A stretch of 64,000 bases of DNA, taken from Shinella zoogloeoides. GTDB taxonomy: Bacteria > Pseudomonadota > Alphaproteobacteria > Rhizobiales > Rhizobiaceae. The DNA is taken from contig NZ_QNUJ01000006.1 of assembly GCF_003574625.1 (NCBI RefSeq), positions 248,001-312,000 on the forward strand, written 5' to 3'. The first letter of the stretch is position 1. Every line of letters starts with the position of its first letter. Made by a program: the position numbers and the translations under genes. Positions 8,759-16,268 of this stretch are shown here, piece by piece. The notes under the pieces were generated by a model. The model did no database searches, was not told where the DNA came from, and saw only the letters and a list, made by a program, of their open reading frames with translations.

Positions 8759-9298
8759 GCGGGCGAGTATCCGCGGCGCCGGTCGACGTGGCCGTGCGGC
8801 GATGAAGTACGGTCCGCGCAGCCGCGGGCGCGTTACAGGGGCGGGCAAGGCAACCCGCCCGCCGTTCCTTCACGGTATCCGGGCGATACTGGAGTGGCCG
8901 CGCGTCTTCTTCCGCGGTGCAATATAAATCATACGATAGCACCGGAAACCCCGTAAAAGCTGAGGGATTTTTCGGCAATCGCCCGGAATTTGACCAAAGT
9001 TAGGCGTCACAAGAGCGCATCAAAACTTTTGCTTGCCAATTTGTCGCAAACACATCAATCTTGCGCCGTTCGGGCAATTTGCGAACACGGGAAGACCTTG
9101 AATAAAAGCGCGCCGGAGACGCGAAACAATTCCGGGCAGCCAACATCTGGACGGTCCTTGGACTATATGGTTGGCTGGCTGCGGTGAAAACAGGACCCTT
9201 TCCTCAACCTCGAGAACTGCCTGCCTAACGCCCTACGGGGCAAAACTGATGTGCTGCCCGCCGCCAAATATACGGGCAGAGAGAAAAGGACCTGACGC
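8759..9298. other. 540-bp intergenic region upstream of the cold-shock gene
   Basis: No convincing gene is present. The stretch from about 8980 to 9170 is clearly less GC-rich than its neighbours. A 65-codon opening at 8990-9187 has no Shine-Dalgarno and no recognisable product. A CTATAT at 9163-9168 could be a -10 element for cspA, giving a leader of roughly 125 nt, but no good -35 is seen. The last 30 bases carry AAAAGGA, the likely ribosome-binding site of cspA. Confidence 0.4.
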
Positions 9299-9514
9299 AT
9301 GGCCGAAACTGGCATCGTAAAATTCTTCAACACCGAGAAGGGCTTCGGCTTCATCAAGCCCGACAACGGTGGTGCGGATATCTTCGTACACATCTCCGCC
9401 GTGCAGGCTTCGGGCCTGAACGGCCTTTCCGAGAACCAGAAGGTAAGCTTCGACACGGAACCCGATCGCCGCGGCAAAGGCCCGAAGGCGGTCAACCTGC
9501 AGATCGCCGGCTGA
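9299..9514 (+). CDS. cspA: Cold-shock protein (CspA family)
   Basis: A 71-residue single cold-shock domain that binds single-stranded nucleic acid and acts as an RNA chaperone. Both RNA-binding motifs are present: RNP1 KGFGFIKP near residue 15 and RNP2 DIFVHISAV near residue 28. The long, low-GC leader upstream fits the cis-regulated leaders common in this family, although cold induction cannot be read from sequence. Several paralogues are usual in rhizobia, so the symbol denotes the family and not a specific orthologue. Confidence 0.95.
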   Translation: MAETGIVKFFNTEKGFGFIKPDNGGADIFVHISAVQASGLNGLSENQKVSFDTEPDRRGKGPKAVNLQIAG

Positions 9515-9546
9515 GCCGGAACTTTCTCAGGATTTTCAAGTTGAAG

Positions 9547-9570
9547 CCCGGCAGAGATGCCGGGTTTTTT
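9547..9570 (+). terminator. Intrinsic terminator of cspA
   Basis: A perfect 7-bp stem CCCGGCA/TGCCGGG with a GAGA loop is followed by six T residues, 32 bases past the cspA stop. Confidence 0.92.
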
Positions 9571-9653
9571 CATTCAGCCTCCGTTCAGCCTCGTTTCTCT
9601 AGTTTGGTAGCATCATTCGACCGGCCAAGCCGGCGTCCAAAGGAAGTAAGGTC

Positions 9654-10079
9654 ATGAACAAAGTCATCAAAGCCATCGTGCTTTCTGCAGCGGCCGCCGC
9701 CACGTTGATCACCGCAACCGCCGGCATTGCCGAAGCGCGTGACCGTGACGGCTACTGGGGCAACGGCCATCGCCCCTACTATCGCCGCCATCACCATAAC
9801 AACGACGCCCTCGTGGGCGGCGCGCTCGGCCTTGCCACCGGCATGATCATCGGCGGCGCGATCGCTTCGCAGCCGCGCTACGAAGAGCGCCGTGTCTATG
9901 TCGAGCCGGATTACTATCCCGAGCCCGAGCGCCGCGTGATCTATCGCGAGGCCCCGAGCTACGAGCCCTGGACGCAGTCCTGGTACCGCTTCTGCTCGCA
10001 GCGTTACCGCTCGTTCGACGCGAACACCGGCACCTATGTCGGCTATGACGGCCGCGAGCATTTCTGCACTGCCGGCTGA
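9654..10079 (+). CDS. BA14K family secreted protein
   Basis: A 141-residue protein with a signal peptide (about 1-28, hydrophobic core AIVLSAAAAATLITATAG), a His/Arg/Tyr-rich stretch (RRHHHNNDA), a glycine-rich hydrophobic hairpin (GGALGLATGMIIGGAI) and a C-terminal BA14K domain containing WYRFCSQRYRSFDANTGTY. BA14K was described as a Brucella immunoreactive, lectin-like protein and is widespread in Rhizobiales envelopes, where its role is uncertain. The gene is monocistronic, with its own terminator and a GGAAG-type ribosome-binding site. Confidence 0.9.
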   Translation: MNKVIKAIVLSAAAAATLITATAGIAEARDRDGYWGNGHRPYYRRHHHNNDALVGGALGLATGMIIGGAIASQPRYEERRVYVEPDYYPEPERRVIYREAPSYEPWTQSWYRFCSQRYRSFDANTGTYVGYDGREHFCTAG

Positions 10080-10100
10080 TCGGCCGCGGGCTTGAATCGA

Positions 10101-10132
10101 AAGGCGGGTGCCGCGTGGCACCCGCCTTTTTT
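10101..10132 (+). terminator. Intrinsic terminator of the BA14K gene, also serving the convergent MBL gene
   Basis: A perfect 12-bp stem (AAGGCGGGTGCC with GGCACCCGCCTT) with a GCGT loop runs directly into a T-run ending at 10132. It lies between two convergent genes and could work in both directions. Confidence 0.92.
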
Positions 10133-10156
10133 ATATCTACAGGGAAGTTTGCGCCC

Positions 10157-10804
10157 CTAAAGTCCGCGCAGGAAGGGGTTGGTGCGGCGCTCCTCGCCGA
10201 TCTTGCCGCCCGGCCCGTGGCCGCAGAGGAAGCCGACCTCGTCCCCCAGCGGAAACACCTTGTCGCGGATCGATTCCAGAAGCTGCTGATGGTCGCCGCC
10301 GGGAAGGTCCGTGCGCCCGATCGAGCCGTGGAACAGCACGTCGCCGAGATGGGCGAAGCCCTGGTTGCGGTTGAAATAGATCACGTGTCCCGGCGCGTGG
10401 CCGGGCGTGTGGTAGACCTCGAATTCGTGGTCGCCGAAGGAAACCCTGTCGCCGTCCTCCAGCCAGCGGTCCGGCACGACATTGCTGACTTTCATCGGCA
10501 CGCCGAACATCGAGGCCTGCGCCTCCAGCCGCTGCAGCAGTTGCAGGTCGTCCTTGTGCGGGCCGATGATGTCGAGGCCGAGCGCTTCCTTCAGTTCCTT
10601 GGCGCCGCCGGCATGGTCGATATGGCCGTGCGTCAGCCAGATCGCCTTGAGGGTGATGCCGTTTTCCTCGACGGTCTTCAGGATCACCTCGACATCGCCG
10701 CCCGGATCGACGACCACGCCTTCCTTCGTTTCGGTGTCGAAGAGGATGGTGCAGTTCTGCTGGAAGGGGGTGACGGGAATGATGCCCGCCTGAAGCATGC
10801 CCAT
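10157..10804 (-). CDS. MBL-fold metallo-hydrolase (glyoxalase II-like)
   Basis: A 215-residue metallo-beta-lactamase-fold hydrolase with the zinc motif LTHGHIDHAGG near residue 58, a downstream metal His in HTPGHAPGHV and Asp in HLGDVLFHG. The C-terminal GHGPGGKIGEERRTNPFL is typical of the YcbL/glyoxalase II-like thioesterases. The likely activity is hydrolysis of S-D-lactoylglutathione or another thioester, but the substrate is not certain. It is a single gene convergent with the BA14K gene. Confidence 0.88.
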   Translation of the reverse strand: MGMLQAGIIPVTPFQQNCTILFDTETKEGVVVDPGGDVEVILKTVEENGITLKAIWLTHGHIDHAGGAKELKEALGLDIIGPHKDDLQLLQRLEAQASMFGVPMKVSNVVPDRWLEDGDRVSFGDHEFEVYHTPGHAPGHVIYFNRNQGFAHLGDVLFHGSIGRTDLPGGDHQQLLESIRDKVFPLGDEVGFLCGHGPGGKIGEERRTNPFLRGL

Positions 10805-10886
10805 GGGGTCCTCGCTCGATTGCCGCTTGTCGCTTCCCTATAGCCGCAAGCGCGGGCGAAGACCAAGCCTGAACTGGGAAACCGTT

Positions 10887-11048
10887 CTAGCGGGCGCTCG
10901 CCATCTCCTGCACCGGGCCGGTCGCCAGCGTCGGCGAGACGGTGGAGAAGAGCAGCATCGCCACGGCGATGTTGAAGGCGGCGTAAAGATAGACGACGGG
11001 ACGGAGGCGCTTGGCGACCGGGTTCTGCGGCTTCGGGTTCGTTTGCAT
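10887..11048 (-). CDS. Small single-span membrane protein (53 aa)
   Basis: A minus-strand frame of 53 codons starts at an ATG at 11048 preceded by a good Shine-Dalgarno (AGGAAG). It encodes a basic, Pro-rich N-terminus (KPQNPVAKRLRP), one membrane segment (about residues 18-36, VVYLYAAFNIAVAMLLF) and a short tail. The charge distribution predicts an N-in orientation. I do not recognise the family. It lies between the MBL hydrolase and the lrp-type regulator, all on the minus strand. Confidence 0.6.
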   Translation of the reverse strand: MQTNPKPQNPVAKRLRPVVYLYAAFNIAVAMLLFSTVSPTLATGPVQEMASAR

Positions 11049-11172
11049 CGTTCTTCCTGCTGTTTCCGGCCGCTCCGGGCCCCATGCGATTTCTTCTACA
11101 ACGACGCAGGAATCCGGCCTGTTCCAACGGGAACAGGCGAGGCGGGAGGCTGTTGCTTTCGCGCAACAGCGC

Positions 11173-11625
11173 TCACAGCGGCAGGGCGGTGGTTTCCTTC
11201 AGCGTGTCGAGCACGATGGCGGTCTTGACGTGCGAGACGGATTCGTGCGGCAGCAGCACGTCGTTGACGAAGGCGGAGAGCGCCTTGAGGTTCGGCACGA
11301 CGACCTTGATGATGTAGTCCATCTCGCCGGTCAGCGAATAGGCTTCCAGCACCTCCGGCAGATTGGAGATCAGCCGCGCGAAGCGCACCGCATTGTCGCG
11401 GTTGTGCGTGGAAAGCGTCACGGTGACGATGATGACGATGCCTAGGTCGAGCTTTTCCCGGTCGAGTTCGGCCCGGTAAGCGTGGATGATGCCTTCCTCC
11501 TCAAGGCGGATGCGCCGGCGCGAGCATTGCGAGGGGGAGAGGTTGATGCGCTCCGACAATTCGTTGTTCGTCAGGCGCGCATCCTCCTGCAGATGCGCCA
11601 GCAGCTTGCGGTCGAAATCGTCCAT
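11173..11625 (-). CDS. Lrp/AsnC family transcriptional regulator, divergent from hpd
   Basis: A 150-residue regulator with an N-terminal winged helix-turn-helix (about 4-50, NNELSERINLSPSQCSRR) and a C-terminal RAM/ACT-like effector domain. The start MDDFDRKLL at 11625 was preferred over a 22-residue extension, because the family begins directly at this motif. It is divergent from 4-hydroxyphenylpyruvate dioxygenase with a 137-bp shared region holding two near-identical 13-bp repeats. That layout suggests it controls tyrosine or phenylalanine catabolism, possibly with an aromatic amino acid as effector, which is inference. Confidence 0.9.
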   Translation of the reverse strand: MDDFDRKLLAHLQEDARLTNNELSERINLSPSQCSRRRIRLEEEGIIHAYRAELDREKLDLGIVIIVTVTLSTHNRDNAVRFARLISNLPEVLEAYSLTGEMDYIIKVVVPNLKALSAFVNDVLLPHESVSHVKTAIVLDTLKETTALPL

Positions 11626-11658
11626 TTGCACGGATTGCCCTTCTGAATAAGTATCTGC

Positions 11659-11711
11659 GCACGAACATTGCATGGATTTGCCAAAGCGCAAGCACTATGC
11701 ACGCACATTGC
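11659..11711. promoter_or_regulatory. Candidate Lrp-type operator: two 13-bp direct repeats 40 bp apart
   Basis: GCACGAACATTGC (11659-11671) and GCACGCACATTGC (11699-11711) differ at one base and are spaced exactly 40 bp, close to four helical turns. They lie between divergent lrp-type and hpd genes, as expected for cooperative binding by an octameric Lrp-family protein. Confidence 0.55.
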
Positions 11712-11762
11712 GCGGAAATCGCGCCATACTGTTCCTGACATCATTTTCGAGGAGGATGAACG

Positions 11763-12866
11763 ATGGGCCCTTTCCCGCATGACGCACCGCCGGCCGAGAT
11801 CACGGCGGAAAACCCGGCGGGCACGGACGGCTTCGAGTTCGTCGAGTTCGCCCATCCGGAACCGGAAAAGCTGGAAGAGCTTTTCGCCCGCATGGGCTAC
11901 AGCAAGGTCGCCACGCATCGCAGCAAGGCGATTTCCGTCTGGCGGCAGGGCGACATCAACTATCTCGTCAATGCCGAGCCCGGCTCGCATGCCATGAAAT
12001 TCGCGGATGTGCACGGTCCCTGCGCGGCCTCCATGGCGTGGCGCGTGGTCGATGCGCGGCATGCCTTCGAACATGCGGTCTCCAAGGGCGCCACGCCCTA
12101 TGAAGGGGACGACAAGGCGCTCGACGTGCCGACCATCGTCGGCATCGGCGGTTCGCTGCTCTATTTCATCGAGACGTATGGCGCCAAGGGCTCGGCCTAT
12201 GACGCGGAATTCGAATGGACCGGCGCGCGCGATCCGAAGCCCGAGGGCGTCGGCTTCTATTATCTCGACCACCTGACGCACAACGTCTATCGCGGCAACA
12301 TGGACAAGTGGTGGGATTTCTACCGCGAGCTCTTCGGCTTCAGGCAGATCCATTTCTTCGACATCGACGGCCGCATCACCGGCCTCGTGTCGCGCGCCAT
12401 CACCTCGCCCTGCGGCAAGATCCGCATTCCGCTGAACGAATCGAAGGACGAGACAAGCCAGATCGTCGAGTACCTGAAGAAGTACAAGGGCGAGGGCATC
12501 CAGCACATCGCCGTCGGCACCGATGCGATCTATGACGCGACCGACAGGCTCGCCGGGAACGGCCTGAAGTTCATGCCCGGCCCGCCGGACAATTACTACG
12601 ACCGCTCCTATGTGCGTGTCGTCGGCCATGAGGAGCCGGTCGAGCGCATGAAGACGCACGGCATCCTCATCGACGGCGAAGGTGTCGTCGACGGTGGCAT
12701 GACAAAGATCCTGCTCCAGATCTTCTCGAAGACCGTAATCGGTCCGATCTTCTTCGAGTTCATCCAGAGGAAGGGCGACGAAGGCTTCGGGGAGGGCAAT
12801 TTCCGCGCGCTCTTCGAGAGCATCGAGGAAGACCAGATCCGCCGGGGCGTCATCGCAGCAGAATAA
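11763..12866 (+). CDS. hpd: 4-hydroxyphenylpyruvate dioxygenase
   Basis: A 367-residue Fe(II) dioxygenase that converts 4-hydroxyphenylpyruvate to homogentisate in tyrosine catabolism. It has two VOC domains; the iron ligands are predicted at H170 (YLDHLTHNV), H248 (EGIQHIAV) and E332 (FFEFIQRKG), all present. An AGGAGGATGAACG context gives a strong ribosome-binding site. It is divergent from an Lrp/AsnC regulator. The rest of the homogentisate pathway (hmgA, fahA) is not in this window. Confidence 0.96.
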   Translation: MGPFPHDAPPAEITAENPAGTDGFEFVEFAHPEPEKLEELFARMGYSKVATHRSKAISVWRQGDINYLVNAEPGSHAMKFADVHGPCAASMAWRVVDARHAFEHAVSKGATPYEGDDKALDVPTIVGIGGSLLYFIETYGAKGSAYDAEFEWTGARDPKPEGVGFYYLDHLTHNVYRGNMDKWWDFYRELFGFRQIHFFDIDGRITGLVSRAITSPCGKIRIPLNESKDETSQIVEYLKKYKGEGIQHIAVGTDAIYDATDRLAGNGLKFMPGPPDNYYDRSYVRVVGHEEPVERMKTHGILIDGEGVVDGGMTKILLQIFSKTVIGPIFFEFIQRKGDEGFGEGNFRALFESIEEDQIRRGVIAAE

Positions 12867-12902
12867 CAACCGCGGCACCCAAGCCAACGCGGGGAAGGAA
12901 GG

Positions 12903-12929
12903 GGCGGTCGCATTGCGGCCGCCTCTTTT
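12903..12929 (+). terminator. Intrinsic terminator of hpd
   Basis: A 9-bp stem GGCGGTCGC/GCGGCCGCC (one G-T wobble) with an ATT loop is followed by TCTTTT, 37 bases past the hpd stop. Confidence 0.8.
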
Positions 12930-13111
12930 CGTTGGATAAAACTCCGGTGCAGGAGGCGCACGGATAAATTGACAGCGGCCAAGACTCTCCGCACGTTAGG
13001 GAAGCCGAATCTTTCGGCACCGGCGCGGGCTCCAGATCGCGGCCGGCAACGAGGCAGGTGTCCGGTCCCGGAGCACTCTTCATTCCGGGCGCACCTTTCG
13101 GAGGGGAAGTC

Positions 13112-13381
13112 ATGGAAGCATTGATGCCCATCATCACGCAGCTCATCGCCGGCGCCGTCGGGGGCAACGCCGCGGGCGCCGCCCTGAAACAGGTGGCCGT
13201 GAGCGTGATCGTGCGAACCATCGTCGGGGCCATCGGGGGTGTCGGCGGCGGCCTTCTCCTGCAGATGGTTGGCGGTGAAGCCGGTCTTTCCGGCCTCGTT
13301 GCCAATGGCATCGGTGGTCTGGTCGGCGGCGGCGTGCTCACCGCGATCGTCGGCGCCGTGCTCGGCAAGAAGCCGGCCTGA
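13112..13381 (+). CDS. Small glycine-rich hydrophobic protein
   Basis: An 89-residue protein of almost entirely hydrophobic and Gly residues, with repeated GG pairs (AGAVGGNAAGAA, GAIGGVGGGLL, GIGGLVGGGVL) and a short basic tail GKKPA. It probably forms two or three tightly packed membrane helices, resembling glycine-zipper proteins. A GGAGGGG Shine-Dalgarno at 13100-13106 fixes the start at 13112; the 18-residue upstream extension is unlikely. It is monocistronic, with its own terminator. Function unknown. Confidence 0.75.
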   Translation: MEALMPIITQLIAGAVGGNAAGAALKQVAVSVIVRTIVGAIGGVGGGLLLQMVGGEAGLSGLVANGIGGLVGGGVLTAIVGAVLGKKPA

Positions 13382-13389
13382 ACGAGAAA

Positions 13390-13415
13390 GGCGGCCCGCA
13401 AGGGCCGCCGTTTTT
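13390..13415 (+). terminator. Intrinsic terminator of the small glycine-rich gene
   Basis: A perfect 8-bp stem GGCGGCCC/GGGCCGCC with a GCAA tetraloop is followed by G and five T residues. Confidence 0.9.
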
Positions 13416-13605
13416 CTTGGGCGGACCCTTTTCCGCCCGCGCGCGCCATCCCGGCCTGCCGCGCCCCTTGCTTTTTCCCTTTCTTCTTTCAAGTTGATTG
13501 TTTTGCCGATTACGGTCTAACCAGAGACGGCAGAAGCGTAATTTGCGCCCGGCGAGGAGAAATCCGGATATTCTTCGGCACCGGAGCGAAATGGGGACGG
13601 CAGGC

Positions 13606-14112
13606 ATGAAAGGAAACGACAACGTGGCTCGACAGGCGCCGGAGAAGAACGGCTTGGGCGCGCTGCACGAGGACGCCATGACCGGCGACGGCCGTATCGA
13701 CTTCGAGATCATCGAAGGCCTGTTCTTCGCCTATCGCGACTTCATCTCCGATCCGGATGCCATCCTGGAGAAAAGCGGCTTCGGCCGCGCCCATCACCGC
13801 GTCGTGCACTTCGTCAACCGCGAGCCGGGCATGACCGTCGCCGACCTGCTCGACACGCTGAAGATCACCAAGCAGAGCCTTGCGCGCGTCTTGAAGCAGC
13901 TCATCGATTCCGGCTATATCCAGCAGGTGGCCGGCCCCGAGGATCGCCGCCAGCGCAAGCTCTACCCGACAAGGGCCGGAAGGGAACTCGCGCTCGCGCT
14001 CGCCGAGCCGCAATCCCGCCGCATCGCCCATGCATTCGAGGATATGAATGCAGGCGACCGCCGGGTGGTGATCCGGTTCCTCACCGGCATGCAGAACGCC
14101 CGAAACGATTGA
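13606..14112 (+). CDS. MarR family transcriptional regulator (PetP-like)
   Basis: A 168-residue winged-helix regulator. The helix-turn-helix lies around residues 70-105 (MTVADLLDTLKITKQSLARV), followed by the wing with the conserved PEDRRQRKLYPT. The start at 13606 (MKGNDNVARQ) was chosen; ATG 13591 would add five residues. It is followed after 25 bases by an OmpR-type regulator and then a histidine kinase, all on the plus strand. The MarR-OmpR pairing recalls PetP-PetR of Rhodobacter, which are needed for cytochrome bc1 expression, so a link to respiratory control is possible but not shown here. Confidence 0.85.
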   Translation: MKGNDNVARQAPEKNGLGALHEDAMTGDGRIDFEIIEGLFFAYRDFISDPDAILEKSGFGRAHHRVVHFVNREPGMTVADLLDTLKITKQSLARVLKQLIDSGYIQQVAGPEDRRQRKLYPTRAGRELALALAEPQSRRIAHAFEDMNAGDRRVVIRFLTGMQNARND

Positions 14113-14137
14113 GAATTTGACCCTGGAGGTGAAGACG

Positions 14138-14845
14138 ATGACCGCGGCCGGTACGCCCTCCGACGATGCATCCCATCTTCTCGTCGTCGACGACGACACC
14201 CGCATCCGCGAGCTTCTGAACCGTTACCTGGTGGCCGAGGGCTTTCGTGTGACGGTAGCGGGCGATGCCGACGAGGCCCGCCGCAAGCTGCGTGGCCTCG
14301 ATTTCGACCTCATCATCATGGACGTGATGATGCCCGGCGAGAGCGGGCTTTCGCTGACGAAGAGCCTGCGCGAGATCCGCCCCGTGCCGATCCTGATGCT
14401 GACGGCGCTCGCCGAATCGCGCGCGCGCATCGAGGGACTGGAGGCGGGGGCGGACGACTACCTGTCAAAACCCTTCGAGCCGCGCGAACTGGTGCTGCGC
14501 ATCAACAACATCCTGAAACGCAACGCCGCGCCGGCAACGCCGAAGATCGAGCAGGTCATGTTCGGTCCCTACACCTTCTCCATCGTGCGCAAGGAACTGA
14601 AGCGCGGCAGCGATCCGATCCGCCTCACCGATCGCGAGCAGGAGATCATGCTGCTTTTCTCGCTGCGCGCCGGTGAGACGATCCCGCGGCACGAACTGAT
14701 CGGCGAGGAGACCGAGGTCGGCGAGCGCACCATCGACGTGCAGATCAATCGGCTGCGCCGCAAGATCGAGGAGGACCCCTCCAACCCGGTCTGGCTGCAG
14801 ACGGTGCGCGGCATCGGCTACCGGCTGAGCGTGGAACAGGGTTGA
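14138..14845 (+). CDS. OmpR-family response regulator (PetR-like)
   Basis: A 235-residue two-component regulator. The receiver domain (about 12-130) has the acidic pair VVDDD, phosphoacceptor D62 (LIIMDVMMPG), the Thr of LMLTAL and Lys of YLSKPF. A winged-helix DNA-binding domain follows (about 140-230), ending QTVRGIGYRLSVEQG. The start MTAAGTPSDD at 14138 is fixed by a GGAGGT Shine-Dalgarno seven bases upstream. It is cotranscribed with the MarR gene before it and the histidine kinase 31 bases after it, its probable cognate sensor. Confidence 0.93.
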   Translation: MTAAGTPSDDASHLLVVDDDTRIRELLNRYLVAEGFRVTVAGDADEARRKLRGLDFDLIIMDVMMPGESGLSLTKSLREIRPVPILMLTALAESRARIEGLEAGADDYLSKPFEPRELVLRINNILKRNAAPATPKIEQVMFGPYTFSIVRKELKRGSDPIRLTDREQEIMLLFSLRAGETIPRHELIGEETEVGERTIDVQINRLRRKIEEDPSNPVWLQTVRGIGYRLSVEQG

Positions 14846-14876
14846 GCGTGGAACGCCCGGCGGAAAGCGCGGTCCG

Positions 14877-16259
14877 ATGACCACTTTCGAGACATTGCGG
14901 CGGGACCTCGAACGCGCGCCGCTCGCCGGCTGGCGGCGCCTCGCCCGCTGGCTGCGCCGCCGCATGCCGACGGGCCTCTATGCCCGCTCCCTCCTCATCA
15001 TCATCCTGCCGATGGTGCTCTTGCAGGCGGTGGTCGCCTTCGTCTTCATGGAGCGCCACTGGCAGCTCGTCACCCAGCGCCTTTCGCAGGCGGTCACACG
15101 CGACATCGCGGCGATCATCGATCTCATCGACACCTATCCGGAAGATCCGGCCTATGCCCAGATCATCCGCATCGCGCGCGAGCGGCTGGACCTGATCGTG
15201 TCGATCGAGCCGGGCACCGAGCTGCCGCCGCCGCGCCGCAAGCCCTTCTTCAACATTCTCGACGAGATCCTCAGCGACGAGATCGTCCGCCAGATCCGCC
15301 GGCCGTTCTGGATCGACACGGTTGGCGACAGTGGCGTCGTCGAGGTCCGCATCCTGCTCGACAAGAAGGTGCTGCGCGTCTATGCGCGGCGCAACCAGGC
15401 CTATGCGTCGAACACGCATATCTTCCTGCTCTGGATGGTCGGCTCGGCGCTGGTGCTGATCGGTATCTCCATCCTCTTCCTGCGCGGCCAGATCCGGCCG
15501 ATCCTGACGTTGACGCAGGCGGCCGAGAGCTTCGGCAAGGGGCAGAAGATGCCGGAGGGTTTTGCACCGCGCGGGGCCAACGAGGTGCGCCGCGCCGGTC
15601 TTGCGTTCATCCTCATGCGCGAGCGCATCGAGCGCCAGATGGAGCAGCGCACCGCCATGCTGACCGGTGTCAGCCACGATCTGCGCACCATCCTCACCCG
15701 CTTCAAGCTGCAGCTCGCGCTTGCCGGCGACAATCCGGACCTTCAGGGCCTCCACAAGGATGTCGAGGACATGCAGAGCATGCTGGAGGGCTATCTTTCC
15801 TTTGCCCGGGGTGACGCGGAGGAGGATGTCGGCGAATTGCGGCTCTCCGACCTCTTCGAACGGCTCGCCATGGAGGCCGAGCTGCACGACCGCACCTTCA
15901 GCAGCGAAATCGATGGCGACGACGAGGTGCTGGCCCGCCCGAACGCCTTCAGCCGTCTCGTCGGCAATCTGGTGTCGAACGCCTTCCGCTATGCCAGAAC
16001 GGTGCGCGTGGAGGCACGGCGGAACGCCAAATGGCTGACGATCACCGTGGACGACGACGGCCCGGGCATTCCCGAACGGTCGCGCGAGGATGTCTTCAAG
16101 CCGTTCTTCCGTCTCGACGAGGCGCGCAATCTCGACGCGTCCGGCACGGGCCTCGGCCTTGCCATCGCCCGCGACATCGCGCGCAGCCACGGCGGCGACG
16201 TCACGCTTTCCGACAGTCCGCTCGGCGGCCTGCGCGCGACGGTCCGCGTTCCGGCCTGA
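14877..16259 (+). CDS. EnvZ-type sensor histidine kinase
   Basis: A 460-residue inner-membrane kinase. A first membrane segment (about 38-58, SLLIIILPMVLLQAVVAFVF), a periplasmic domain of about 120 residues and a second segment (about 181-201) precede a HAMP linker, a dimerisation/phosphoacceptor domain with GVSHDLRTILTR, and an ATPase domain with the N-box LVSNAFRYA, G1 box DDDGPGIP and G2 box GTGLGLAIA. The Pro usual in the HDLRTPL motif is Ile here. The signal is unknown. It is the last gene of the MarR-OmpR-kinase run and ends nine bases before a convergent gene. Confidence 0.92.
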   Translation: MTTFETLRRDLERAPLAGWRRLARWLRRRMPTGLYARSLLIIILPMVLLQAVVAFVFMERHWQLVTQRLSQAVTRDIAAIIDLIDTYPEDPAYAQIIRIARERLDLIVSIEPGTELPPPRRKPFFNILDEILSDEIVRQIRRPFWIDTVGDSGVVEVRILLDKKVLRVYARRNQAYASNTHIFLLWMVGSALVLIGISILFLRGQIRPILTLTQAAESFGKGQKMPEGFAPRGANEVRRAGLAFILMRERIERQMEQRTAMLTGVSHDLRTILTRFKLQLALAGDNPDLQGLHKDVEDMQSMLEGYLSFARGDAEEDVGELRLSDLFERLAMEAELHDRTFSSEIDGDDEVLARPNAFSRLVGNLVSNAFRYARTVRVEARRNAKWLTITVDDDGPGIPERSREDVFKPFFRLDEARNLDASGTGLGLAIARDIARSHGGDVTLSDSPLGGLRATVRVPA

Positions 16260-16268
16260 CGGACGGCT

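Noticed and set aside
8990-9187. 65-codon frame in the cspA upstream region
   Set aside because: No Shine-Dalgarno, no recognisable family and no hydrophobic or helical pattern. It is more likely part of the non-coding leader region.
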